A stretch of 64,000 bases of DNA from Eukaryota sp. TZLM1-RC (lineage: Eukaryota > Metamonada: BaSk clade). The number at the start of each line of letters is the position of its first letter. Position 1 is the first letter of the stretch. The translations under genes were made by a program, and so were the position numbers. The stretch lies in assembly GCA_040285825.1 (NCBI GenBank), contig JAUPSS010000006.1:1364001-1428000 (forward strand), in the 5' to 3' direction. The notes beneath the pieces are model-generated. The model was not told the origin of the DNA and made no database searches. It saw only the letters and a list, made by a program, of their open reading frames with translations. Of the stretch, positions 49,580 through 62,397 are shown piece by piece.

Positions 49580-51190
49580 TTGAGATCTAAAAAAATGGCC
49601 GTGTTCTTCCTGATGCCCAAGAAGCAAAAAAATCTTGTTCAGTTCTTCAACTGCTTATTCTTCCTCCTGTAAGGTTTTAACTGCACTATTTTTCGGTCTT
49701 TCGTTTCCTTTTTTTCAATGGTCACATCATTCTGAAGCAGATGAATCGAATTTCATTGAGTACTGTTATCTCTTTGACCATTTTTTTGGAAATCATTCAA
49801 AAAAAGTTTCTGCTTCATCTGATAATCTTCCATTTATCGAAAATAGGAAAGCAATAAAAACCAGCTGTGTATTTCTATCAACATTAGCCTCCTCAGTATC
49901 TGTATCATATTTTCTATGTCTTTTCTTTTTGCTTTTAAAATCAAGAACACTTACAGGACCAAGTTTTCCTCTGTGAACAACAGTATCATTTGCATCATTA
50001 CATGAGACAAAAGTCAAAAAGTAGCTTCAGAATTATCAATCCAATCACAGTATACAGCAACTTTATCACCACAACCAAAATAATTCTGAGAACGTGTTTT
50101 GCTTTTAGCAGAGGTTCTTTGTTACACGATATGCTTACAGTTTGTGCTATATTGAAAAGAGTGTCTCTAGCAGGATCATGTAATGAAGAACGATAAGTTA
50201 TCAATTTAGAACAATTCAGAGCATGGCGCAAAAGTGAGTTGAGGTGAATTCGAACAAATACATTTTTTTCTTTTGATAATAGTTGATTAATGGGGATATT
50301 CAAATATAATCTCATTTTTTTATTACAAATGCATCATTAGTAACACACAGTCCAAATCTTCGTGGTACAATTTTTACAAAAAAAGTGAAGAATCTGATGA
50401 CTGGCATTCACAAACACCCTTTTCCAATAACAATGAGTGAAGATTTTTGATTTAAAACAGCCGAGCTGCATATATATATTATAAAGATCAGTTTCATACA
50501 TTCCAGTCAATCGTTTCTAAAATGTTCGAAGAGTGTATTTTAAATTTAATAGATTCTTTTCTGGAATATTGCAATACAATGATGGAAAGCATCGACTCCA
50601 TTTTTTTCTACATCAATTTTTTGAAATTTCTTTATTTAATACGAAAACAGTAGAACTTTGCGTTATAAAAAATTTTCCCGATCTGCAAATATTTCGGAAA
50701 ACTCAAAGATTGCGTTTTTGCATCCCCCAATAAAAACACACGAAGTCAGAATAGAAGCCCTCATCCAACTTAAAACCGCCATAATGTGGACTAAGGTAAG
50801 CATGGTCTGGAATTTAGAACATTTTACATCCCAGAAATTGTGACAAAACATTTGCACCTAACTCATCAAACTTCTGAGCCAAAGGCCTAGTGGAAAGAGG
50901 ATTTTTTTAGATCGAAATATATGATTGAAGTTGGAATTAAAAACACAGTCTTCTAATGGTAAATTTGATATGTCTCTGTACATCTATGGTCATCATTCGG
51001 TCAATTGTATCGGAAATTGAGTTCAACTTTTTTTAAACATTTTTTTGGTAATGTCATCATTATTTCCTAAAAACGAACCCAAATGACGAATAGCATCAAT
51101 TGAATATAATTCGGCTTGAGGTATAATTATAATACAGTTTGAACAACATCATGATTTTGAAGCAAATTTGTAGTCCAAATGTTGATATTC
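49580..51190 (-). pseudogene. RT thumb plus RLE fragment, - strand, super-unit 4
   Basis: The stretch 49793-50017 keeps the C-terminal part after the nuclease core, ending in NGRLSDEAETFFE. The stretch 49998-50315 keeps MRLYLN and LHDPARD, with an extra A run near 50230 damaging the knuckle. The 50663-50857 region belongs to the linker after the thumb. Confidence 0.67.
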
Positions 51191-51310
51191 CTTTGTGCTA
51201 TTTTACAAAAAAATCATAAGGTATTTCAATCTGTTCATGTTACTGCAGTGTTTTTCAAAATTGTTTTTTTGCAAATGGTTAATTTATCAACTTCCATTCA
51301 GGTATTAAAT

Positions 51311-51458
51311 AGAATTAGTTTTTTTGTCAATTTAAACTTAAGTTTAAATTTAAGTGTTGTAGTTTAATAATGTAATTCAATTATGTCTGGAGGTTGAAAC
51401 AATTTTTTTCTTATTGCTACATATAATTGTTGGGAAACTCTTTTTGCGGAAATAATAA
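51311..51458 (+). repeat. Direct repeat D', super-unit 4
   Basis: Contains the AAACTTAAGTTT palindrome. Confidence 0.75.
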
Positions 51459-51512
51459 GCTGAGATGAGATGATGATGCAAGGGATTTGTATTTGATGTA
51501 GGGTTGGACGAT

Positions 51513-51560
51513 GCGTATCCGTAACTGTTACGTTACGTTAAATAACAGTAACTGGTACGT
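51513..51560. promoter_or_regulatory. TAACNG motif cluster, super-unit 4
   Basis: As 13172-13220 except CTGGTACGT in place of CTGGAACGT; all three TAACNG cores are kept. Confidence 0.33.
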
Positions 51561-51876
51561 ATTCTGAGCTCCAACCGCAACAACCACATTGCTACAATTC
51601 TGGGCACAGAATCTAACCTCGAAAAACAGTATAAAAACTGAATGTACGACCACTTTCTGTGAGAAGATTTCCTAAATCATCTAATCAATTGAGATCTTCA
51701 GTTCCAAGGGTACCAAAAAAATTGAAAATGCAATTGGAACAAATTTTATGTTTCTGTCCCTTTTTTTCCTTTTTTTGTCGCTTTTTTTGAAAGTCATTCA
51801 AAATTGCACTGGTTTAATTTCTCAGCAACCAAGGCTATTCGGTCTTCACCTAACAAATGAATCTTGAAAACAAAAC

Positions 51877-52112
51877 ATGCGTTTGAGATTAGGGCTGTAT
51901 CCAAGTGGACTTTTGAATAATTTGCTTGTATTTGTAACAAAAAAACCGTCTGTCAATTTCCGTCGTATTGTGAGTTGTAAGAAATTTCTTCAATATCGGC
52001 CAGTTCTTCATAATGCTGTTCGTGATCCTAAGAATTATTCACAGTTTGGGTTTTGTACATTAAGAGTAGAACCTTTGCAGCCACCAAGTAAAATAAGCTT
52101 CGGATGAATTAA
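51877..52112 (+). pseudogene. Third RLE-like fragment, super-unit 4
   Basis: Open from ATG 51877 almost to its end. Loss of one A in CCAAGTAAAATAAGC near 52087 changes the last few codons. It has Gly (GGA) in place of Glu at the PSE position, shared with super-unit 5. Confidence 0.53.
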
Positions 52113-52322
52113 CTTCTCAACTGTTGAGAAACTTTTGTGTGGAATTCACCAAGGTAAAAGACTCTAGAAAGTGCAATGATTTCAGAATTGTTGCTCGTAT
52201 GATATCAAAAAGGAGCTCATGTTTGAGACTTTTCCGGAATTCAGTGTCTAACGTAAAGAAAGAAGAATGAATACGTATAACAAAGGATATGGAGTTGTGT
52301 GATGAGATGATGATGCTTGGAA

Positions 52323-52406
52323 ATGCAGCTTTTTGTACTTACTTCTGAGATGCATCGATCAAATATACTTCACACCCTGCGCTCGTGGTTTTCTTCAGTA
52401 CCTGTG
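52323..52406 (+). pseudogene. Gene G type B leader, cut after 28 codons (super-unit 4/5)
   Basis: Only the first part of the leader remains, ending at CAGTACCTGTG. In the other type B copies GAGCAAGACC follows. The rest of the type B gene is absent and is replaced by the unique segment 52407-53120. Confidence 0.75.
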
Positions 52407-53120
52407 AATATGAAAAGTTTTGATATTGTCTTATGGCGTTCACGGATTCAATTTGCCATTATTAATAGATTACCTCGGTTTTTCAATCGAATAAGAGAAG
52501 CTTTAGCTAGACAGCAAGCAGATCAAGATTTTGTAGAGGAAATCTTGGTTCAATGATAGTCGTCCCATTAGTTATGAGTTAATTTAATTAAGTGTGAAAA
52601 TTCAATAAATATTAAATAACAAAGAAGCAATAACTTCATATTATTTTTAGACTTACATAGTCAGCCTTGATTATTCTGTCTATAAAGTTCAAGAATCCTG
52701 TTATTGACGTAGCACAATCTAAATAACCTAGACGACCCTCGGATATTAGGTTTTGAATCTTCTGTCCAAGCCGATCGATCGGATATTTTTACACCCTTCA
52801 GAAACTGTAAACATTACAGATATCCTTTCAAGATATTCTTTGAAACCCAACTCACTTCATTCTTGGTGTAGTTCTTTCAGTTCATTCCCTCTACTTTCGT
52901 ATCATCCATATAATGTGTCTCTGGTATAATCACTCTTTTTTTCTTGATCATTCTCTTGATGTGCTCGTGCTTATTTCAACAAGAAAGATACTTGATATTC
53001 ACCACCATCGTTCTCCACACTGTATTCTACTTTACTTCAAATTCATACCTGGGACATTCAGTTTCCATTCCACACCTGTATTGTCCAGCAAACTTCATTA
53101 TACATTTCATTGACCTTAGC
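52407..53120. other. Single-copy segment with possible antisense RT relic
   Basis: The only non-repeated DNA in the window. On the + strand a 48-codon frame (52410-52556) encodes a basic stretch with NRLPRFFNRIREALARQ and is followed by an AATAAA-type sequence near 52605; it is not recognised. On the - strand around 52861-52960 a frame reads THYMDDTKVEG, and after a one-base shift NELKELHQE. That order resembles motif C and the following helix of a reverse transcriptase unlike the palm fragment of the array. The right joint is exactly the left end of segment A. Confidence 0.5.
52410..52556 (+). CDS. Short unrecognised frame, 48 codons
   Basis: ATG 52410 to TGA 52554-52556. The product is basic and rich in Arg and hydrophobic residues in the middle, with an acidic end (ADQDFVEEILVQ). 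It could be the last exon of a host gene brought in at the junction. There is no copy elsewhere in the window and no family match is seen. The upstream boundary coincides with the break in the type B leader, so the true start is unknown. Confidence 0.25.
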   Translation: MKSFDIVLWRSRIQFAIINRLPRFFNRIREALARQQADQDFVEEILVQ

Positions 53121-54034
53121 TTGCTGATTTTTCATCACATTTGCACCCTCTATTCCCTTATGATTACCCCATATGATTTCCGACAACTGGGAGTTGAACC
53201 CACAAACATTGGGATTTCTACTGTTAATTTGTTGGAGGTGGTGGTATTTGAACCTAGAACATGGTTTTGAGTGGAAATCTTTATTCTTATTTATTATTTA
53301 TTTATTATTAAACTAACTAAAAATTTCTCATGAAGGATGATTTTTCGCTGGTTTGGGTTTTTAGTTAATTATCATGTTTTTTTACATGTAAATGATATAA
53401 TTTACCATTAACCTTAAGTTGGTTGATTGAACACAATTTAAACTTGAAATTTACCAATGCCAAAACTTAAGGTTCAGATGATCTAGATGATGAAGTTAGT
53501 GATGAAACATTAAGACCCTTGTTACAACTAATGTTGGCTTTGATGATGTAGTTGTTGTTTGTTATTCAAATGCTATTGTAGGGTTCCATTCATCATTATT
53601 ATTATTTTCAATTTGAGAGTCTCCACCAAATATTGAGAGTAATTCTCTTTATTTTTGAGTTTCTATTGATAAACACATAAACGACTAATTAATCATCAAT
53701 CATTCTGTTTTTTTAACTGTTGTAAGATGATTATGGTCAAGAAAGACCTGATTACGTGTTTCTGTATAGTCTACATGTTTTTGGATTTTTGGATGTTTGT
53801 TGACAACAACCTTTTTATGTGATTTAACTAGTCTTAATATAGTCTTATTAATATATTTATATATGATTTTTTTATAACTAATCATTTAAATAATTACTTT
53901 TTCGAAATGAAAAAAATGTGAAGCACTGTTATTATGGTGCAAGACAAGTCTGGTTTTTTTGTTTCCAAACATTGTGTTAAGGACAACTACCATGTGAATA
54001 CAGCAACTTCACAATTATTAGAAGATTTTTTTGT
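53121..54034. other. Non-coding segment A, super-unit 5
   Basis: Complete copy. Here segment A is preceded by the unique segment and not by a cut gene G, which shows that its left end is a discrete boundary. Confidence 0.7.
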
Positions 54035-55880
54035 GAGAAAAAAACGTCTGAGTGAATATTTGAGTTTTATCAATTCTATGATTAGTTTTTATGATTAACA
54101 TACCTAATACTTCAGTACTGACAATTTGTTACAAAGGGTCAATGGACTGAGAAGAATTATTTTCCGATTGTGAAGGCTGTTTACATTATCTTGCACAGTG
54201 AAGAAACTGTTGAGATAGAGCCTTTGAAAACCAAGTTAGCTGACCTCCCTAGTCTCCCTTGATGTGAAGCCTTACCCTTATAAAAATTAATCTCATTAGT
54301 GCCATGTCCTACTATTTAAATTTCGTACCAGATTTTTCGTGTTCATTATCTCTTTGATATAGCCTCGAAAAAGATCTATTTGGATGATAGAGTTCTTCGT
54401 TAGTGACAAGCGCTTAATGATCAAGAATACAATTCCTATGCTCTACAAAAACCTTATACAAACTTACTTCAGTCGCATTGAAAAATAGGCCCGTTCATTT
54501 TCGAGACCTTGATAAAAAGTCAAAAAGCCCATTTTCTGAAAAATTTTCCTTCAGTTTTGCCCAAATCAGTTTCGGAGACCCGTGGGTGTGCTGTTTTTGT
54601 TCAATTCGGAGGAATTCACATCAATATTGCAACAGTATTCTCATTTTGTTTACAATTTGTTTGCATATCCGTTTGTAACGTATTTTTGATACGGCATCTG
54701 AGTCGTTATTTAGTACTTATGAAGCACAACTTGTTCAGTTATCAAATATTAAAGCTGCACTACATGTTTCAGCCAGGGAAGATATCAATTGTGCTCCTAG
54801 TCAAGTTTCTCCTATTAATGGTAAACCTTGTTATGTTTATAAGATGGATGCAAACTTTAATATGCGTAATTTAATCAAAATTTCATTTTTGTCAATTATC
54901 AAACCTAATTTTCAATTTGTTAAATACTTACGATCCCATTGTCGATTACCGCTTCCCTTTTAAACATGCGGCTCTCAATGGGCCTAATCAACATCTCTCT
55001 GTCATTAATTTTCAACCTTTCGTCAGCGACGAAGATGCACTTCAAGCTCTAGAAATTTTTTTTCAAGGAGGTAGGGTACATCCAAGCCTTTTTTCTTATG
55101 AATGTGATCATTCAGTTCCAGTACATTCTGGAATGAAAGACATTTGCCAAGAATTTAGCGACTTATCACCAAAAGGAAAATATGTTACTTGCGTCCAACG
55201 GAAATCACCGTGTATTGGACTAACAACTGCTATTTATTTTTGCATTATCGAAATTAAACAATGTGGTTTGTTATCAATTGGAGAAATTTGTGTCTGATAC
55301 CCTGGACAAAAGTATATGAAAGTCTTATCTATATTAACAGTGTAGTTCTATTTTGTAAGGATTTGCCGTTGAACAATGTACACAAACTCATGAATACACT
55401 TAGCCAGAGACACTTTGAGTTTTTTTCATTTGGTGTACATTGGAAACAAGTTACCGGCCTTGAAAGAAAGGATGTTTCGATACAAAAAAATACACGTATG
55501 AAATGAATCTTTATAGAGACAATTTTATTTCTACTTTGAACAAACGTTGTGATCAATTAAACAAAAAAACTAGGACGACATGTTGAAAAAGATTTCTTAT
55601 ATATAGGAATTGCATTATTTAAGAAGAATTTTTTTCCTTAGCTGAGACTACAGTTAAGAGTTTGCTCGATTCAATGTGGAAGAAACTGAACGATCGAGAT
55701 AAAGGACTATTTCTATTTTATTGTCTTGTTTTCGGTGACTGGGAAATCAGAACAATTTCCCCTTGATTTATTCACTTCTGAAAGATTTCATTCTAATTTT
55801 GAAAAGTTGCCTTGTTTTTAACAGAATTATTCTCCCTGCTGTTGGAGCTGGTACAGGTCTATTTTTGTATAAATAGAACT
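54035..55880 (+). repeat. Single 1.82-kb gene G module, super-unit 5
   Basis: Segment A is followed by one KRLSEY-started module that passes straight to VAEIICSS at 55881, with no tandem copy. Confidence 0.85.
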
Positions 55881-57287
55881 GTTGCTGAAATAATTTGTTC
55901 TTCTTCAACCAACTCTGGCGAATCAACTATTATGAATGCTTTTTCGTCTTCTTTGGGATTCTGGAAGCGAAGCATGGTTTCATTCTGTTTTTATAAAGGT
56001 TATTCGAAAGTTATTTCTTAATCGAAGAGGTAAAATTAAAATTCAACCAAAAGATGCTTTTGATCTCTATTTTTTTAATCCGATGTACTAGCGAAAATCT
56101 TCCTTCAGAATTATTATATAGTCAGCTTTAATGTTCGTTTTTGAAAATTTGTGCAAAAAGAGGGATTCGAAGTTGAAAAAAACTTATAGATGAAGCCATT
56201 TGTATTTTTTTAACAACAGTGGCAAAATTGTTGAAAAAAATTTGGAGATTACGATGTGCCTGAAGGTTTTTGTTAAAGAACGTCAAATTTCTCAGTTCTT
56301 CACTATTCTAGGGGATACATTCCGTTATTTTGCTCAAAATTTGCATTCCAGGAGAGCACACTGTTTGGATCTCTCGTTGATTTCCTATCAACAGGCATTG
56401 GCTGAGGATTCCGGGTCTACTTTTTGCAGCGCATGGATTTTTTTATTGACATATTGTTGTTGTTATTTTTTTCGGGTAGAAATGATTTGGCTAACCGTTT
56501 TTTTCCACCAGCGAGTATCTCACACATGAGTTATTTATTTCTTTAGTTGAAAAAAATCCCCAGATTCCGTCCTTCAATTTGATTCATGGTTTACGAGTAT
56601 GGGAGAATTTTTTTGCTGTCTCACAGTTTTGAAGCATTGTCTGATGATGAGCAACTAGCAGTTGGTAGAATATGGTCTTTTTTTCTTCATAAGTAAGATG
56701 TTATCTTTTGACGATCGAAATTTGGTTTGGGATAATGATACTGTTGCTGAGTATATCAAAAATTCCTCAATCGCGACTATTGTTGCAACATGATGAAGAT
56801 GATGATAATTCAGATTGTTTTACATTGGCAACTGTTGTGGAGAAAGACCACCGAAATCTATCTTTAGAGGCAGCTACTCTGTTTCTTTACGGTGAAACTG
56901 ATTGTGAATCTGTATTTAATAATTTGGAAGATGTTTTCACTAGTAGTAGTAGTAAAAACTGTACACTAACTACAATGCTCCAATTATATTTTTAAGCCTG
57001 ATTTATTCCGATCCAAGAATTTCAACATTGTTCTTATTGATGACCAATTTATAAATCAACAATCCTGTTATCTTGAACTAAGAGATTCCAAATATAGGCT
57101 GTGTAAGGCACAGCAGGATTCTTACATGTTCATGCCAGCTGCGTTGACCAAAGACAGTGTAGGCAGCATGAATGTGAGAACTCTATCAAATGACCAATTG
57201 CCCGTCACAGTATTTTTGTGATTCAAATGCTATTATTATTTTCTCCAAAAATAAACCCTACCTTAAAATTTCACCAAAACCCTGTGA
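54170..57287 (+). pseudogene. Gene G type A/B mosaic with 3' half (super-unit 5)
   Basis: Type A start and middle, then a type B patch (HPSLF at about 55085 and KDICQ at about 55137) inside type A surroundings (FVSDEDALQALE before it, the GTAGTTCTATTTT variant after it). Its last part is informative: the run near 56930 has four T, so DVF continues into TSSSSKNCTLTTML without a stop (open to 56995). Other breaks lie near 54258, 54370, 54887 and 55235. TGA end at 57285-57287. Confidence 0.72.
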
Positions 57288-57464
57288 TTGTTTATTAAGG
57301 TATATGAGTCTATTTAAAAAAAGCTTAGTTTTTTTGTTTATATTTGAAAAAAACCCTGCTGTTTCACAACTTCCACAATGTTTCAGAACATATGCATGAA
57401 CCATTGCGAATGAGTTTTCATCGGTTACCTTATCTTATATTTGTTGTTATATGTTATAGACTAT

Positions 57465-57710
57465 TTTATTTTTTGCATAAATATGTTTGAACATTCCTAT
57501 TGATCAATTATCACTAAAAAAAGTGTATTCAAATTCACCACAGCTCACTTTGCATCATGCTCTGAATTGTTCGGAATTGATAACTGATTGTTCTTCATAA
57601 CATGATGCTGTTAGAGGCACTGTGTTCAATATGGCATGAACTGCCTGAATCTGGTGTATTAAAGAGCCTCTGGTGAAAGATGAACTGTCATTGAATATTT
57701 TTTTAGTTGA
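57465..57710 (+). pseudogene. Degenerate RLE relic, super-unit 5
   Basis: Same as 9060-9300, without the substitutions seen in super-unit 4. Confidence 0.58.
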
Positions 57711-57790
57711 TGACAGGGGTGATATATAATGCGATAGGGTTGCGGACTCTAAAGCTGCTGTTGACGTTGTCTTCTGTAATGTGCCAAATG

Positions 57791-57930
57791 AGAATTAGTT
57801 TTTTTGTCAATTTGAATTTTTATTAAGTGTTGTAGTTCAATAAAACAATTCAATTATGTAAGGAGGTTGAAACAATTTTTTTCTTCTTATTGTTACAAAT
57901 ATTTGTTGCGAAACTCTTTTGAGGAAATTC
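57791..57930 (+). repeat. Direct repeat D, super-unit 5
   Basis: Same block as 9381-9524. Confidence 0.75.
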
Positions 57931-58438
57931 AGCAATTGACACATGGTTATAAAACACGAGATCACAATCCAAGGAATAAATTGGATTTGTTGAGTTGGCA
58001 TTCATCTTAATGAATGTTTAGTGGAATTACTTCTTATTAATTAATACTAAGTAATATTTTTTTGTAGTTTCCATTTTTACAGGATTATAAAGATTGACTG
58101 GAGTTTGCTCAGTTGGGTTTTTTTTCTGTAGTTATAAAAAAACATAATTCATTTTTGAGTCAAAATCAAAAATATTTCTTGTATTTCAGTACCCAGACTT
58201 AATAGCACTCAATTTATTGAACCAACATTCCCTGTGTTTTTTTGAAATGAACTGAGGAGAGAATGAAACACAAATTTCAAATTATGAGCCATTTTTGATA
58301 GAGCATCAGCACTTGAATGAGTAAATCGTATATGTGTAATTACGGGTAATGTTGCTTTCTAAATAATTATTTTTAAATGAATTAACGTTTAAAGATTACG
58401 GTTAACTTTATAGAACATCTTCAATTTAGATTTTTAAG
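57931..58438. other. Spacer between D and RT, super-unit 5
   Basis: No gene is seen. Confidence 0.55.
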
Positions 58439-59054
58439 AATGCTTTCAATTCTGTATCTCGTTCTTCCATTTTACCTTTGCTGCAAAAGCATTTTCCTGA
58501 AGTTGAGCCTTTTTTTCTATTCATTTTTATGGAAAATCATCCACATTGGTCTATGAAAACTTTGACCTGTTTTCGTCTTCAGGTGTTAAACAAGGTGATC
58601 CACTTGGTCCTTTTTTTCTTTTTGTCTGGCAATTCATCCATTAATGTGCGAATTGAAAGAAAAATTCCCAGAAATAGATATTGTAGCATATATGGATGAC
58701 ATTTCTGTAATTTTAACGCCGAAAAAGAAGATAAAAAAATATGAAGAACCTTTGGCTCAGTTAGGTAGAGTGGAACATGTGAAATATCAGTTTGTGCCGT
58801 TTGCAATTTCTCTTTTTGGCAATATTGGACCTTCAGGGTTGCACTTTTTTGAAAATTTCAAAAAAGTGTTACTGAATAGGTCTGGTAAAACAATAAACTC
58901 CACTTTCTGGATAAATAGAATTGTTTTCTGCATTTTCAAGTCTATTCCAACATTGATTTCAAAGGCGCTTTTAGCTATTGGTGTAGAATATGAACGTAAT
59001 GCTGTGAGTAGGTTCAGTAATAGTGACGCTTGTTTGGAGGATATTGAATTCTAG
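58439..59054 (+). pseudogene. Reverse transcriptase palm fragment, best 3' part (super-unit 5)
   Basis: One frame (58644-59054, 136 codons) runs from MCELKEKFPEID through AYMDDISVI to the end, LEDIEF, and stops at TAG. Motifs A and B lie in other frames upstream because of T runs near 58438 and 58612. This copy shows that about 115 residues follow motif C in a single frame, including GLHFFENFKKVLL. Confidence 0.8.
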
Positions 59055-59679
59055 ATGGTTTTTTTTATCTCAATAATTATTCCAGTTTTAAAAATAAATT
59101 AAAGTATTATAAAATGTTTTTTTATAGAACTATTTACAATAATTAATCACAAATTGATATCAATACATTCCCTCTACCACGATACTGAAAGTTTTGTTTT
59201 TTGAACTGGGTCCATCCAAACAGTGATCAGTTGGTGATACAATTTTTGTTATGGTTTTTTTGTGCTGTTGCCAGCATAAATTTTGCTTATTAAAAAAAGA
59301 CGGCTTAACCTCAAGGAAATTGTGTAAATTTTTTTATTAATTGAGAAACAGAATTATGTATATGGGTTGATGAAAAATTCTTCCAGTATTTCCTCAAATG
59401 AGATATTTTTGTTCAATAAGTACTGTGCAAATACTGTAATAAATATGAATATAATATACTATATATAATAATTATATTGTGCAACCTTGCCAATCCAAAT
59501 GTCTTTAATATAAAGTCTTGGATCATTTGTTTTAAGCTTATTTATTGAACTCAATCAATCAACCTGTGTCGTCTAGTATGGGAAATATATGGTTTTGAAT
59601 GCTCAATACAAAAACGACTGATCAGAAAAATCGAATGTACGACCACTTTCTTTGAGAAGATTTCCTAAATCATTTGAAA
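59055..59679. other. AT-rich spacer, super-unit 5
   Basis: Equivalent to 10636-11259. No gene is seen. Confidence 0.5.
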
Positions 59680-61280
59680 AAAATTGAGATCTAAAAAAAT
59701 GGCCGTGTTCTTCCTGATGCCCAAGAAGCAAAAAAATCTTGTTCAGTTCTTCAACTGCTTATTCTTCCTCCTGTAAGGTTTTTAACTGCACTATTTTCGG
59801 TCTTTCGTTTCCTTTTTCAATGGTCACATCATTCTGAAGCAGATGAATCGAATTTCATTGAGTACTGTTATCTCTTTGACCATTTTTTTGGAAATCATTC
59901 AAAAAAAGTTTCTGCTTCATCTGATAATCTTCCATTTATCGAAAATAGGAAAGCAATAAAAACCAGCTGTGTATTTCTATCAACATTAGCCTCCTCAGTA
60001 TCTGTATCATATTTTTCTATGTCTTTCTTTTTGCTTTTAAAAATCAAGAACACTTACAGGACCAAGTTTTCCTCTGTGAACAACAGTATCATTTGCATCA
60101 TTACATGAGACAAAGTCAAAAGTAGTTTCAGAATTATCAATCCAATCACAGTATACAGCAACTTTATCACCACAACCAAAATAATTCTGAGAACGTGTTT
60201 GCTTTAGCAGAGGCTCTTTGTTACACGATATGCTTACAGTTTGTGCTATATTGAAAAGAGTGTCTCTAGCAGGATCATGTAATGAAGAACGATAAGTTAT
60301 CAATTTAGAACAATTCAGAGCATGGCGCAAAGTGAGTTGAGGTGAATTCGAACAAATACATTTTTCTTTTGATAATAGTTGATTAATGGGGATATTCAAA
60401 TATAATCTCATTTTTATTACAAATGCATCATTAGTAACACACAGTCCAAATCTTCGTGGTACAATTTTTACAAAAGTGAAGAATCTGATGACTGGCATTC
60501 ACAAACACCCTTTTCCAATAACAATGAGTGACGATTTTGATTTAAAACAGCCGAGCTGCATATATATATTATAAAGATCAGTTTCATACATTCCAGTCAA
60601 TCGTTTCTAAAATGTTCGAAGAGTGTATTTTTAAATTTAATAGATTCTTTTCTGGAATATTGCAATACAATGATGGAAAGCATCGACTCCATTTTTCTAC
60701 ATCAATTTTTGAAATTTCTTTATTCAATACGAAAAACAGTAGAACTTTTGCGTTATAAAAAATTTTCCCGATCTGCATATATTTCGGAAAACTCAAAGAT
60801 TGCGTTTTTGCATCCCCCAATAAAAAACACACGAAGTCAGAATAGAAGCCCTCATCCAACTTAAACCGCCATAATGTGGACTAAGGTAAGCATGGTCTGG
60901 AATTTAGAACATTTTACATCCCAAAAATTGTGACAAAACATTTGCACCTAACTCATCAAACTTCTGAGCCAAAGGCCTAGTGGAAAGAGGATTTTTAGAT
61001 CGAAATATATGATTGAAGTTGGAATTAAAACACAGTCTTATAATGGTAAATTTGATATGTCTCTGTACATCTATAGTCATCATTCGGTCAATTGTATCGG
61101 AAATTGAGTTCAACTTTTTAAACATTTTTTTGGTAATGTCATCATTATTTCCTAAAAACGAACCCAAATGACGAATAGCATCAATTGAATATAATTCGGC
61201 TTGAGGTATAATTATAATACAGTTTGAACAACATCATGATTTTTGAAGCAAATTTGTAGTCCAAATGTTGATATTCCTTT
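59680..61280 (-). pseudogene. RT thumb plus RLE fragment, best RLE frame (super-unit 5)
   Basis: The reference copy for the nuclease. One frame (60037-60498, 153 codons) runs through MRLYLN, KCICSN and LRHALNC (CCHC-like knuckle), LHDPARDTLF, CNKEPLL, GDKVAVYCDW, TFDFVSCND and GPVSVLDF. In RLE enzymes the two acidic positions and a later Lys form a PD-(D/E)XK-type site; here the Asp of GDK and the Asp of FDF are candidates. The thumb frame is 60904-61167. The palm is still lacking, so activity is not expected. Confidence 0.75.
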
Positions 61281-61392
61281 GTGCTATTTTTACAAAAATC
61301 ATAAGGTATTTCAATCTGTTCATGTTACTGCAGTGTTTTCAAAATTGTTTTTGCAAATGGTTAATTTATCAACTTCCATTCAGGTATTAAAT

Positions 61393-61538
61393 AGAATTAG
61401 TTTTTTGTCAATTTAAACTTAAGTTTAAATTTAAGTGTTGTAGTTTAATAATGTAATTCAATTATGTCTGGAGGTTGAAACAATTTTTTTCTTATTGCTA
61501 CATATAATTGTTGGGAAACTCTTTTGCGGAAATAATAA
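61393..61538 (+). repeat. Direct repeat D', super-unit 5
   Basis: Contains the AAACTTAAGTTT palindrome. Confidence 0.75.
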
Positions 61539-61592
61539 GCTGAGATGAGATGATGATGCAAGGGATTTGTATTTGATGTAGGGTTGGACGAT

Positions 61593-61640
61593 GCGTATCC
61601 GTAACTGTTACGTTACGTTAAATAACAGTAACTGGAACGT
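61593..61640. promoter_or_regulatory. TAACNG motif cluster, super-unit 5
   Basis: Identical in sequence to 13172-13220. Confidence 0.33.
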
Positions 61641-61950
61641 ATTCTGAGCTCCAACCGCAACAACCACATTGCTACAATTCTGGGCACAGAATCTAACCTC
61701 GAAAACAGTATAAAACTGAATGTACGACCACTTTCTGTGAGAAGATTTCCTAAATCATCTAATCAATTGAGATCTTCAGTTCCAAGGGTACCAAAAATTG
61801 AAAATGCAATTGGAACAAATTTTATGTTTCTGTCCCTTTTTTCCTTTTTTTGTCGCTTTTTTGAAAGTCATTCAAAATTGCACTGGTTTAATTTCTCAGC
61901 AACCAAGGCTATTCGGTCTTCACCTAACAAATGAATCTTGAAAACAAAAC

Positions 61951-62185
61951 ATGCGTTTGAGATTAGGGCTGTATCCAAGTGGACTTTTTGAATAATTTGC
62001 TTGTATTTGTAACAAAAACCGTCTGTCAATTTCCGTCGTATTGTGAGTTGTAAGAAATTTCTTCAATATCGGCCAGTTCTTCATAATGCTGTTCGTGATC
62101 CTAAGAATTATTCACAGTTTGGGTTTTGTACATTAAGAGTAGAACCTTTGCAGCCACCAAGTAAAATAAGCTTCGGATGAATTAA
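61951..62185 (+). pseudogene. Third RLE-like fragment, super-unit 5
   Basis: Starts at ATG 61951. A five-T run near 61984 (GGACTTTTTGAATAA) breaks the frame early. Confidence 0.52.
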
Positions 62186-62397
62186 CTTCTCAACTGTTGA
62201 GAAACTTTTGTGTGGAATTCACCAAGGTAAAAAGACTCTAGAAAGTGCAATGATTTCAGAATTGTTGCTCGTATGATATCAAAAAGGAGCTCATGTTTGA
62301 GACTTTTCCGGAATTCAGTGTCTAACGTAAAAGAAAGAAGAATGAATACGTATAACAAAGGACATGGAGTTGTGTGATGAGATGATGATGCTTGGAA

